In this document: one piece after another, positions 1-7,725 of the stretch | How positions within the stretch are numbered: position 1 is the stretch's first letter | Layout of the letters: each line of letters starts with the position of its first letter | Position numbers and translations under genes: made by a program | Virus record (IMG/VR): IMGVR_UViG_3300030106_008108 | Location: 16,383-49,404 of that record | Direction: 5' to 3' (one strand) | Origin: a virus | Length of the DNA: 33,022 nucleotides | Notes under the pieces: generated by a model | What the model was told of the DNA's origin: nothing | The model's database searches: none | The model's input: the letters and a program-made list of their open reading frames with translations, nothing else

Positions 1-1
1 A

Positions 2-76
2 GAACTTGTAGCACCACGCCCATATTCACATTACAAACAGGCCATCGACTCACTTTTGGCAGACTTTTTAAAATGA
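2..76 (+). CDS. C-terminal end of an unknown gene (partial)
   Basis: An open frame enters from the left edge and ends at a TGA at 74-76, giving about 24 residues that end in SLLADFLK. The stop overlaps the ATG of the next gene in an ATGA junction (73-76), the same coupling style used repeatedly in this window, which supports it being a real gene end. Too little is visible to name a family. Its position directly before two GDP-sugar genes suggests, but does not show, a role in sugar metabolism. Confidence 0.6.
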   Translation, partial: ELVAPRPYSHYKQAIDSLLADFLK

Positions 77-984
77 AAATATTAATTACAGGATCACATG
101 GCTTTTTAGGTCATCATTTAGTTGAAAGATTAAAGGACAAGCATGAGCTACTAACACCCAATAGCTCTGAGCTAAACGTGCAAGACATAGTTCACCTTTA
201 TAATTATTTATCAAATCATAAACCAGAGGCAATTATTCACTTAGCTGCTGTTTGTGGGGGAATAGGAGCTAATCAAAAATCTCCAGCAGATTTCTTTGCT
301 AAGAACTCCATGATGAGCATAAATATTTTAGCCATGGCTAACCATGTAAAAGTTAAAAAATTAATTACGTTAGGTAGTGTTTGTTCTTACCCAAAATTAA
401 CACCCGTTCCGTTTAAGGAGGAAAATATTTGGGATGGATACCCAGAGGAAACTAATGCTCCTTATGGCATAGCTAAAAAAAGTTTATTAGTTGGCTGTAA
501 AGCTTACAATGATCAGTATGGTGACAACTTCATTCATCTCATACCTGTTAATATGTATGGAGAAAATGACAATTTTGATCTAGACAGTTCCCATGTCATA
601 CCTGCTTTAATTAGAAAACTGCACGAAGCAAAAGTAAACAATCTGGATTCTGTAGAAGTTTGGGGTGATGGAAGCGCTTCGCGAGAGTTTTTATATGCGG
701 GAGACTGTGCAGAGGCTATCGAGCTAGCCCTTGATAAACATGACGATCCTGAACCCATTAATATTGGAACTGGTTCTGAAATCATGATCAAAGATTTAGT
801 TAAAAAAATCGCAATGATAGTTGGATTTGATGGGGAAATTTTATATGACACTGATAAACCTAACGGTCAACCACGGCGATGTCTAGATACAAGCAAAGCA
901 GAGGAGCTTTTAGGATTTAAAGCTACAACTACCTTGTGTGAAGGATTAAGAAAAACTTATAACTGGTACTTAAAGAATGCCTGA
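73..984 (+). CDS. fcl: GDP-L-fucose synthase (GDP-4-keto-6-deoxy-D-mannose 3,5-epimerase/4-reductase)
   Basis: This extended short-chain dehydrogenase should convert GDP-4-keto-6-deoxy-D-mannose to GDP-L-fucose with NADPH in the cytoplasm. The 303 residues open with the dinucleotide-binding glycine motif GSHGFLG (7-13). The catalytic residues known from E. coli Fcl (S107, C109, Y136, K140, H179) all seem to be present, at S102, C104, Y131, K135 and H174, a constant offset of five. This makes true epimerase/reductase activity likely rather than a generic epimerase. The ATG overlaps the stop of the preceding gene, and the 3' end overlaps the start of the GDP-mannose dehydratase gene by 8 bases, so the two consecutive pathway enzymes are translationally linked. 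GDP-fucose genes are known in some marine T4-like phages. Confidence is high. Confidence 0.93.
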   Translation: MKILITGSHGFLGHHLVERLKDKHELLTPNSSELNVQDIVHLYNYLSNHKPEAIIHLAAVCGGIGANQKSPADFFAKNSMMSINILAMANHVKVKKLITLGSVCSYPKLTPVPFKEENIWDGYPEETNAPYGIAKKSLLVGCKAYNDQYGDNFIHLIPVNMYGENDNFDLDSSHVIPALIRKLHEAKVNNLDSVEVWGDGSASREFLYAGDCAEAIELALDKHDDPEPINIGTGSEIMIKDLVKKIAMIVGFDGEILYDTDKPNGQPRRCLDTSKAEELLGFKATTTLCEGLRKTYNWYLKNA

Positions 985-2050
985 AATTAAAAAAATAATT
1001 ATTACAGGAGTTACAGGTCAAGATGGTAGCTTGATGGCTGATTACCTTCTTAAAAATACGGAACACACAATTATTGGAGGAGTAAGAAGGTTAAGTGTCG
1101 AAAATCATAAAAATATACAACACTTGAAAAATAACCCAAGATTTTTTCTTATTGATTTAGATGTATCTGATCCACAAAATACTGAAAAAGTTATTTCGGA
1201 ACATAAACCCTATTACTTTATCAATTTTGCAGCGAATTCTTTTGTTGGTAGTAGTTGGGATATGCCCTTCAATCATATGCAAACTAATTGTATGGCTGTT
1301 TTGCATCAATTAGAAGCGATACGCCGCCACGTACCTCACTGTCGCTACTACAACGCTGGAAGCTCTGAAGAGTTTGGAGATGCCTTAGTAGAACCACAGA
1401 ATGAACAACATTCATTAAGACCGAGAAGTCCTTATGGAGCTTCAAAATGTTCGGCTAGACATTTAGTGAAAGTTTACAGAGATTCTTATAATCTTTATGC
1501 TGTTCAAGGGTGGTTATTTAATCACGAAGGAGTAAGGCGTGGCGAGGAGTTCGTGACAAGAAAAATCACAAAAAATGTTGCACGTATTAGTAATGAATAT
1601 ATTAATAAAAAATCTTTTAAACCTTTAAAACTTGGCAATGTTGAATCTAAAAGAGACTGGAGTGATGCTGAAGATTTCATGGATGGTATATGGAGAATGT
1701 TAAATCAAGAGCAGTATTGGGTTAATATTTGGAAAAAGACACCCGATGATTATGTTTTATCATCAGATCAAACGCATACAATAAAAGAATTCGTTGAAGA
1801 AGCTTTTAATGCGGCAGGATTTCATAGATCAATGTGTAGGTGGGAGGGTTTAGATGAACATTGTAAATATTTTCATGGGGATGATCTTTTAATGGAAGTT
1901 GACCCGCAATTTTATAGACCAGCAGAAGTTGATTTATTATGGGGTGATTCAAGTAGAGCTAGAAATGAGCTTGGTTGGAAACCTAAAAGTAGTTTTGTAG
2001 ACTTAGTAAAAAAAATGGTTGATAACGATTTAAAAATACTCCAAGATTAA
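977..2050 (+). CDS. gmd: GDP-mannose 4,6-dehydratase
   Basis: This should catalyse NADP-dependent conversion of GDP-D-mannose to GDP-4-keto-6-deoxy-D-mannose, the substrate of the enzyme encoded just upstream. At 357 residues it is close to E. coli Gmd (373). Visible are the nucleotide-binding GVTGQDG motif (11-17), the AGSSEEFG segment with S129 and E131 in the place of the catalytic Thr and Glu, and the Tyr/Lys pair YGASK (Y153, K157). The order reductase-then-dehydratase and the 8-base overlap indicate one operon. The product could also feed GDP-rhamnose or related sugars, but the neighbouring GDP-fucose synthase argues for GDP-L-fucose. GDP-mannose itself would have to come from the host or from genes outside the window. 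Confidence 0.92.
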   Translation: MPEIKKIIITGVTGQDGSLMADYLLKNTEHTIIGGVRRLSVENHKNIQHLKNNPRFFLIDLDVSDPQNTEKVISEHKPYYFINFAANSFVGSSWDMPFNHMQTNCMAVLHQLEAIRRHVPHCRYYNAGSSEEFGDALVEPQNEQHSLRPRSPYGASKCSARHLVKVYRDSYNLYAVQGWLFNHEGVRRGEEFVTRKITKNVARISNEYINKKSFKPLKLGNVESKRDWSDAEDFMDGIWRMLNQEQYWVNIWKKTPDDYVLSSDQTHTIKEFVEEAFNAAGFHRSMCRWEGLDEHCKYFHGDDLLMEVDPQFYRPAEVDLLWGDSSRARNELGWKPKSSFVDLVKKMVDNDLKILQD

Positions 2051-2052
2051 AT

Positions 2053-2388
2053 TTGCCCTTAAATAAAATAGAAATAATAGAGAGACTGATAGAAGTTCCT
2101 GAAAAAAGTCCACCAGCTTTTTTTAAGAAACAAATGAAAATGTTAAATACCTTGTGCAAAAGGTATTCAATGGAATTTATGTCTGTAGTATCATTTAATA
2201 AAAAATTTGACTCTCTAGAAGTTTTGATAAGCCCTGCTCTAAAATCAACTCTTGATAAAAAATTCAAAGCTTTCAATTTTAAAGTTGACTTTTCGAAATA
2301 CCCCAAGTATAATCTTGGGCGGAAGTCGGGCAAGGATGCAAATATTATTAAACGTAAAAAAAGTATAAAGGATTTTTTAGATGAGTGA
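2053..2388 (+). CDS. small basic protein of unknown function, next to the recombinase
   Basis: I do not recognise this 111-residue protein. It is mixed in charge at the N-terminus and strongly basic toward the end, with a GRKSGKD segment (about 89-95) and an RKK cluster before an acidic FLDE end. The only start that gives the full frame is a TTG at 2053, two bases after the gmd stop; the first in-frame ATG is at 2134 and would remove 27 residues. The gene overlaps the RecA-like gene by 8 bases, so it is probably expressed with it. By position and size it could be a recombination accessory such as a mediator protein (UvsY-like role), but no sequence motif supports that. Confidence 0.65.
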   Translation: MPLNKIEIIERLIEVPEKSPPAFFKKQMKMLNTLCKRYSMEFMSVVSFNKKFDSLEVLISPALKSTLDKKFKAFNFKVDFSKYPKYNLGRKSGKDANIIKRKKSIKDFLDE

Positions 2389-3490
2389 AGGACCAGACCC
2401 AAATGATATTCTTGGTAATTTTTTGAAATCAAATAAAAGCGACCATTACAATTTTGAAAAAGAGACCGATTACAAAGTTTCTAGCGGCTCTTTACAGTTT
2501 GATTTGAACATGAACGGAGGCTTTGGGCCTGGGTTACATCGCTTCACTGGGCTTACAGAAGGTGGTAAAACTTCTGAAGCTTTAGAGGTTATGAAAAACT
2601 TTTTAAACACTGTAGAAAAACCGAGAGGCTTGTATATCAAAGCTGAAGGAAGGCTTTCTCCAGAAGTAAGAAACAGATCAGGTGTAAAATTTGTGTGGTC
2701 AGCAGATAAGTGGGTAGATGGCACTTGCTTTGTTTTTGAAACAAATATTTATGAAACAGCAATGACCTGCATAAAACAATTGATAGACGATGTAAAAAAT
2801 CCACAAAAATATTGTTTTATAGTAGATTCTATTGATGGTTTGACAGCAAAAAGCGATACTGCTAAAGGTTTTGAAGAGTTTGCTAAAATAGCTTCTGGAG
2901 CTAATATCGCAGCTAGATGGTGCGCTCAAACTAGTATCGCTTTGGGTAAAAGGGGTCACATGGCTATATTTATCAGTCAGGTTAGATCGCAAATGAAAGA
3001 CAAGTATTCTAAAGAGCCTGATAATATAGGGTTGGCTACAGGAGGTTACGCTTTACAGCACTACGCTAATACTTGCATTCAATTTCAACCCAGAATTAAA
3101 GCAGATTTGATCCTGCAAAACCCTACTTTAAAAGCTATAGATGAGAAAAAAAATCCTATTATTGGACACTTTGCAAAAGTGTTAATAGCAAAATCTCCTA
3201 ATGAAAAATCAAACGTGAGGTTATCTTATCCTGTAAGATATAATAGATCGGGAGGCACTTCTATTTGGATTGAAAAAGAAATTGTAGATTTGCTATACGC
3301 TTGGGAGTTTGTAGAAAAAAAAGGTTCTTGGATTAAACCGACAGAAGATTTTAAAGATTTGTTAAAAGAAAATAAATTAGACTTCCCAGAGCAAATACAA
3401 GGAGATAATAATTTATTTAAAACTCTTGATGAAAACAGTAAGCTTTGTAATTTTTTAATAAAATATTTCAAAAAAGAAATTGGAGTATGA
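2381..3490 (+). CDS. RecA/UvsX-family recombinase
   Basis: This is a strand-exchange ATPase of the RecA/UvsX/Sms fold. The 369 residues show a Walker A motif GLTEGGKT (57-64), an IKAEGRLSPE segment after the next strand that matches the catalytic-glutamate region of RecA (Glu about 89), and a Walker B strand ending in VDS (148-150). The length is between RecA (about 350) and T4 UvsX (about 390). A clear Shine-Dalgarno AAAGGA lies 8 bases before the ATG at 2381. It overlaps the small basic gene upstream and the nuclease gene downstream (ATGA at 3487-3490), forming a recombination cassette just ahead of the helicase and primase. In T4-type phages such a recombinase drives recombination-dependent replication; that role here is inference. 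Confidence 0.88.
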   Translation: MSEGPDPNDILGNFLKSNKSDHYNFEKETDYKVSSGSLQFDLNMNGGFGPGLHRFTGLTEGGKTSEALEVMKNFLNTVEKPRGLYIKAEGRLSPEVRNRSGVKFVWSADKWVDGTCFVFETNIYETAMTCIKQLIDDVKNPQKYCFIVDSIDGLTAKSDTAKGFEEFAKIASGANIAARWCAQTSIALGKRGHMAIFISQVRSQMKDKYSKEPDNIGLATGGYALQHYANTCIQFQPRIKADLILQNPTLKAIDEKKNPIIGHFAKVLIAKSPNEKSNVRLSYPVRYNRSGGTSIWIEKEIVDLLYAWEFVEKKGSWIKPTEDFKDLLKENKLDFPEQIQGDNNLFKTLDENSKLCNFLIKYFKKEIGV

Positions 3491-3894
3491 AGTTTATTGA
3501 CCAATATGGTAAAGAAAGAAATCTTAAAAACGCAAAAAAATATTTAATTAATTGGGAAAAACCTAGCAGGAGTAAATTCCAAACAAACGTCAAAAAATTC
3601 TTGCGACTATATTGGGAGAGTGATATCGTTTTTGAGGAGTTTAGAGTTGTCGGCAGTAGGTTGACTTTAGATTTTTACAATGCTAGTAAAAAGATAGCTG
3701 TAGAGGTTCAAGGTGCTCAACACACTAAATTTGTTAAGCATTTTCATAAAAATCACTTCAAGTATGCTGACCAACTTAAAAGGGACGAAATGAAGCTTGA
3801 TTTCTGCAAGGCAAATGCAATAAAGTTAGCAGAGGTTTATCCTCAAGATGAGATACAGGCATCATTATTTAAAAATCAAGATATATACCTATGA
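3487..3894 (+). CDS. small PD-(D/E)XK-type endonuclease (VSR/DUF559-like)
   Basis: The 135-residue protein carries the pattern expected for a compact restriction-fold nuclease: a strand with LDFY (Asp about 62), then a strand IAVEVQGAQH with Glu and Gln in the E-x-Q position of the VSR/DUF559-like families, followed by a lysine-rich helix containing D-x-x-K and a late strand KLAEVYP. From the fold it should cut DNA with Mg2+. It overlaps the recombinase gene (ATGA) and the next small gene by 4 bases, so it is expected to act with the RecA-like protein, for instance on recombination intermediates. A free-standing homing-type nuclease is an alternative, but the tight operon placement argues against this. 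Confidence 0.68.
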   Translation: MKFIDQYGKERNLKNAKKYLINWEKPSRSKFQTNVKKFLRLYWESDIVFEEFRVVGSRLTLDFYNASKKIAVEVQGAQHTKFVKHFHKNHFKYADQLKRDEMKLDFCKANAIKLAEVYPQDEIQASLFKNQDIYL

Positions 3895-4136
3895 ATATTG
3901 AAGATGAGGAGAGTGATTTCCATATACCAAGCGAAATGGTTGATAAGCTATATGAGCTTTCAGGTGGTGCAGACAAATATAAAGGTATTATAATGGCTGT
4001 TTCATCTGAAAATGGCAAGCCTTTAATCTACAGAAAATTTGATTGCGCCATGACTGAATTGGCTTTAACTAAATGCTTGCAAGACTTTTTTGAAAGCTCT
4101 GTTATAGAAAAAACAAGTGAGGATGGTGAAGAATGA
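3891..4136 (+). CDS. acidic 81-residue protein of unknown function
   Basis: I do not recognise it. The N-terminus (MNIEDEESDF) and the C-terminus (ending in SEDGEE) are strongly acidic, and the middle has a short strand-like stretch (GIIMAVSS) followed by a helix. It starts in an ATGA overlap with the nuclease gene and ends in an ATGA overlap with the helicase gene, so it is very likely translated. The place between recombinase/nuclease and DnaB-like helicase would fit a helicase loader or other adaptor, but T4 gp59-type features cannot be seen at this size. The function is open. Confidence 0.62.
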   Translation: MNIEDEESDFHIPSEMVDKLYELSGGADKYKGIIMAVSSENGKPLIYRKFDCAMTELALTKCLQDFFESSVIEKTSEDGEE

Positions 4137-5653
4137 TATACTCTTACGAATTAGAAAAACAGCTTCTGGCAGGTTTGCTAAAAGAACCTCAAGCATTGAC
4201 AGAAATATGTAGTTTTATAAATATTTCTGATTTTTATTCTGAGCAATCATCTTTAAATAGCACTATATTTAGAATTATAGAACAAGCTGTAAATGCTGGT
4301 GAAGATGTTGATGAAATCATTATTGCCCAAAGAGTTAATGATGTAGGGATATCATTTGAGGACAATTTAAATCCATCAGACTACATAAAATCTTTATCTT
4401 TAAGAAAAGTTCCTTCTGGCAATACAATCAAGACAGCTAAAGAACTTAAGAAATATTCTATTAGGCGAGAGATATTTAAATCATCTAATACCATAGCGAA
4501 AAGGATGAAAGGGATGTCTCCTGAGTCCTCTTATTCAGACATTATTGAGGCCGCTGATAAAATTTATAATTCAAAGATAAATTTATATGAGATTGGCAAT
4601 GATATTCCCGTGAATATATATGACGATATGGAAGATATCATTGAGGAAAGAGGTAACAATCCTGTTACTGAGTTTGGTATGCTTGGGCCTCATGAAAAAG
4701 TTAATCAAATATATGGCTCTTTATTAAGACCTGGAAATATAACTGTGGTTGTCGCTAGATCTGGAGTTGGTAAAACTCAGTTTTGCATGGATTATTGTAC
4801 AAAAGTAAGTTTAAAATATAATGTGCCTGTTTTGCATTTTGATAATGGTGAGATGAGTAAGGAAGAACTTATAATGAGGCAGTGTTCAGCTTTATCAAAT
4901 ATTCCAATGCATTTGTTAGAGAGTGGTAAATGGAGACAGGCTGGTAAAAATGTTGTTGAAAAAGTTAGATCGGTTTGGTCAAAGATAAAGGACTTAAAGT
5001 TTTATTACTATAATGTAGGGGGAATGGATGTGGACTCAATGATAAACACATTAAAAAGATTCTATTACTCTAAAGTAGGCAGAGGCAACAACATGGTTTT
5101 TTCTTTTGATTATATTAAAACAACCTCTGAGTCCACTATGAATAAATCTGAGTGGCAAATTGTTGGAGAGATGGTTGATAAATTTAAAAAATGTGTTCAA
5201 AAAGAAATTTTGCATAACAGTGAGCCTATAATACCTATGATTACTTCAGTTCAATCAAATAGGTATGGAATAACAAACAATAGAAATTCAGATTCAATAG
5301 TTGATGACGAATCAGTTGTATCTTTATCCGATAGAATAACACAATTTTGTTCTCATATGTTTATATTGAGAAATAAGACTGCTGATGAAATAGAAAGAGA
5401 AGGGGCATCTTTTGGCACTCATAAACTTATAAATGTCAAGTCTAGACACTTAGGTAATGATATAGCTGGAGCCATAGAGCCTGTTAGAGTTGGAGATGCA
5501 TTAAGAAAAAATTCAATTAATTTAGATTTTAATAATTTTAATATAACTGAAAGAGGAGACTTAAGAGATATAGCTCGTGTATTAAATGGTGAAATCGAGT
5601 TAAACACAGATGGAGAGCAACAAGAAATACCAGACTTTGATCAGCTCGGATGA
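4133..5653 (+). CDS. replicative DNA helicase, DnaB/gp41 family
   Basis: This is a hexameric 5'-3' helicase expected to unwind the fork and to work with the primase encoded next. Of 506 residues, the first 150 form the helical N-terminal domain that begins in typical DnaB style (LEKQLLAGLL). The RecA-like C-terminal domain has Walker A ARSGVGKT (208-215), a DNGEM segment in the place of the catalytic Glu strand (about 238-242), and Walker B ending in FSFDYIK (about 323-329). A later SVQSNR segment matches the glutamine of motif H3. The start is coupled by ATGA to the preceding gene, with a GAGG-like Shine-Dalgarno nearby. The end overlaps the primase reading frame by 44 bases. Confidence 0.9.
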   Translation: MIYSYELEKQLLAGLLKEPQALTEICSFINISDFYSEQSSLNSTIFRIIEQAVNAGEDVDEIIIAQRVNDVGISFEDNLNPSDYIKSLSLRKVPSGNTIKTAKELKKYSIRREIFKSSNTIAKRMKGMSPESSYSDIIEAADKIYNSKINLYEIGNDIPVNIYDDMEDIIEERGNNPVTEFGMLGPHEKVNQIYGSLLRPGNITVVVARSGVGKTQFCMDYCTKVSLKYNVPVLHFDNGEMSKEELIMRQCSALSNIPMHLLESGKWRQAGKNVVEKVRSVWSKIKDLKFYYYNVGGMDVDSMINTLKRFYYSKVGRGNNMVFSFDYIKTTSESTMNKSEWQIVGEMVDKFKKCVQKEILHNSEPIIPMITSVQSNRYGITNNRNSDSIVDDESVVSLSDRITQFCSHMFILRNKTADEIEREGASFGTHKLINVKSRHLGNDIAGAIEPVRVGDALRKNSINLDFNNFNITERGDLRDIARVLNGEIELNTDGEQQEIPDFDQLG

Positions 5654-6683
5654 TTTTCAGCAAACTTTAGAATCTTTAGGTTATAATCTTATAGATTGTG
5701 GAGATCATTGGAGAACCCAAGCTTTATATAGAAATGGAGACAACAAAACTGCTGTAAAAATATATAAAAATACAGGGGTTTGGATGGATTTTGTACAAAA
5801 TAAAGGCTCTCAACCTTTTGAATCGCTCGTTAGAGCTACTGCATCGTTAAGAAACGAGGATTATAGTTCAATCATTTCAAAAATTAAGTCTGGTACTGTA
5901 GAACAATATGTAAAAAAACAGACTATAGAAATGGAAAAAGTTTACCCTGCAAAATCTCTAGACAAATTATTTCCTAATTATAAATTTTATAATGATAGGA
6001 ATATATCTGAGCCAACCCAGAAACTTTTTGATGTTGGGTTAGCTGGCGTAGGAAAAATGTATCGAAGAATGGTTTTTCCAATATATAATGAACATGAACA
6101 AATTATAGGATTTTCTGGAAGAAAAGTTGATAATGACAATAATTATCCAAAATGGAAGCATATAGGCAGGAGAAACAACTGGGTTTACCCTGCATTTAAT
6201 GCAAAAACAGGCGTTAACGAAGCTATTGAACAAAATAAAACAGTAATATTAGTAGAAAGTATAGGAGATGCTCTTGCCCTTTATGAACAAAATATTAAAA
6301 ACGTGCTTGTCATATTTGGCTTATGCGTTAACAACAATATTATTAATTTTCTTAGCAGTAAGTGTGTCAACAATATCTATATTTGTACTAATAACGATGA
6401 CCATAGTTCGCAAAATAGAGGACACATTGCAGCTGTTAAAAATTATTTAAAATTATCTAAATATTTTGATTTGCAAAATTTATGTATAAAAATGCCGCCA
6501 AAACCATATAATGATTTTGGTGATGCTCATTTAGACGATTTTGAACTTAAAAATTGGTACTATGAAAGCTTAGACCAACCTAAACAATTTCAAAAAATCT
6601 TACAATTTATAGATAAGAACAATTCATGCTTCACTAAAAAAGAATTAAAAACTTCCTTAGTGTTAAGCAATGAACCTTCCTGA
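5610..6683 (+). CDS. DNA primase with Toprim domain, zinc ribbon lacking cysteines
   Basis: This should make RNA primers for lagging-strand synthesis, working with the adjacent helicase. The N-terminal 75 residues look like the domain that normally holds the zinc ribbon (RTQALYRNGDNKTA then VWMDFV), but with only one cysteine (C30), so no classical zinc site can form. The Toprim part follows: VESIGDALAL with Glu216, and the acidic TNNDDHSSQNRG (D263/D264) in place of the usual DxD. At 357 residues it is similar in size to T4 gp61. The ATG at 5610 gives a 44-base overlap with the helicase gene; a TTG at 5637 is an alternative start. The ATG at 5650 is in another frame and terminates at once. 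Confidence 0.82.
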   Translation: MESNKKYQTLISSDDFQQTLESLGYNLIDCGDHWRTQALYRNGDNKTAVKIYKNTGVWMDFVQNKGSQPFESLVRATASLRNEDYSSIISKIKSGTVEQYVKKQTIEMEKVYPAKSLDKLFPNYKFYNDRNISEPTQKLFDVGLAGVGKMYRRMVFPIYNEHEQIIGFSGRKVDNDNNYPKWKHIGRRNNWVYPAFNAKTGVNEAIEQNKTVILVESIGDALALYEQNIKNVLVIFGLCVNNNIINFLSSKCVNNIYICTNNDDHSSQNRGHIAAVKNYLKLSKYFDLQNLCIKMPPKPYNDFGDAHLDDFELKNWYYESLDQPKQFQKILQFIDKNNSCFTKKELKTSLVLSNEPS

Positions 6684-7695
6684 GACACCTTTATCTGCCA
6701 GTAGAATTAAAACTGCTGAGTCGTGTTCTTGGCTTTACTGGTGTAAATATAAATTAAATTTACCAGATAAAAGTAACGATGGCGCAAAAAGGGGTTCTAT
6801 TTGCCATTTAATATTTGAAGTTTTAGGCATAAAAAAAAGAAAAAAATATTTCAATAAAATAATAAAAACACAAAATGTTTTTTCTGTTCCCTCTATCAAA
6901 AGGCTTATTTTAAAACATGCCGTTAAAGAAGGTGTTGACGATCATGAAAATATAGAGCTGATGAAAGATATGATATTCAATGGCTTAACTTATGACTTTT
7001 TTGGTCATGAATTAGGAAAACCAACCAAAGAATATTCTGAAAAAGATTTTTTGATTGTAGAAAGTAATGGCGACATACAATATAAGATTAGAGGATTTAT
7101 AGACAAATTGTTTTTATATAAAAGAAAAAAGTTTGCGATTATAAGAGATTTTAAAACAAGCAAATCAGTTTTTAAGGGCAAAGATCATACTGATAATCTT
7201 CAAGATTTAATGTATAGCTTAGCTGTTAAAAAAATGTTTCCAGAGTACGCTACTAGAGTCAGTGAATTTTTATTTCTAAAATTTGATTTAGACGAAAACT
7301 CTGATAATAGCGGTTTAGTAAAAATGAAACCTTTAGATAATGAAGAGCTTTACGGTTTTGAAATGCAATTGTCTGAAATACAAAGGTATTTAGATAATTT
7401 CTCTATAAAGCATGCGAAAAGTAGTTACGCTGCCTATAAAGGCTTTCCAAGCGATGGGTCATTTAGCGGCAAACTTTTATGCGGTTTTGCCAAAAAAAAA
7501 GGTGAATTGAAACTTGACGGTACTCCAAAATGGCATTGCCCTATGAAGTTTGATTTTTTCTATTACAAAGTGTTTGATAAAAAAGGCGATCTACACTCCT
7601 CTGTTTTTGAGGAAGATTTTGATGAAAAATTACTACCTAAGGGTTTTACTTATGAATTGAAATATTATGAAGGTTGTCCTGCTCATTTAAGTTGA
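6670..7695 (+). CDS. RecB/Cas4-like PD-(D/E)XK nuclease
   Basis: The 341-residue protein has the RecB-nuclease family pattern in order: SASRIKTAESCSWLYWCKY (10-28), a His/Glu helix SICHLIFE (H46, E50), the Asp strand GFIDKL (D145), the D-x-K strand RDFKTSK (D160, K162) and a following helix with Gln178. Cysteines at 19, then at 271, 290 and 336, resemble the one-plus-three layout that holds an iron-sulphur cluster in Cas4 and AddB, but the spacing is looser than usual, so this is only suggestive. It should be a DNA exonuclease or structure-specific nuclease in replication or recombination. It overlaps the primase gene by 14 bases and ends just in front of a promoter-like sequence. There are no cas genes nearby, so a CRISPR role is not supported. 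Confidence 0.78.
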   Translation: MNLPETPLSASRIKTAESCSWLYWCKYKLNLPDKSNDGAKRGSICHLIFEVLGIKKRKKYFNKIIKTQNVFSVPSIKRLILKHAVKEGVDDHENIELMKDMIFNGLTYDFFGHELGKPTKEYSEKDFLIVESNGDIQYKIRGFIDKLFLYKRKKFAIIRDFKTSKSVFKGKDHTDNLQDLMYSLAVKKMFPEYATRVSEFLFLKFDLDENSDNSGLVKMKPLDNEELYGFEMQLSEIQRYLDNFSIKHAKSSYAAYKGFPSDGSFSGKLLCGFAKKKGELKLDGTPKWHCPMKFDFFYYKVFDKKGDLHSSVFEEDFDEKLLPKGFTYELKYYEGCPAHLS

Positions 7696-7719
7696 CACCT
7701 AGAAATAAGTCTGTATATT
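7692..7719 (+). promoter_or_regulatory. sigma70-like promoter before the polymerase operon
   Basis: A perfect -35 hexamer TTGACA (7692-7697) is followed, after 16 bases, by TATATT (7714-7719), five of six matches to TATAAT. The ATG of the PHP gene starts at 7726, about where transcription should begin, so the message could be leaderless or nearly so. The promoter straddles the stop of the upstream nuclease gene and lies in one of the few gaps in this block, which supports a real transcription start for the polymerase genes. Confidence 0.5.
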
Positions 7720-7725
7720 TGTTAC

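Noticed and set aside
6670-7695. cas4 of a CRISPR adaptation module
   Set aside because: There are no other cas genes and no repeat array; the gene is embedded in the replication-recombination block, where RecB-like nucleases are common in phages.
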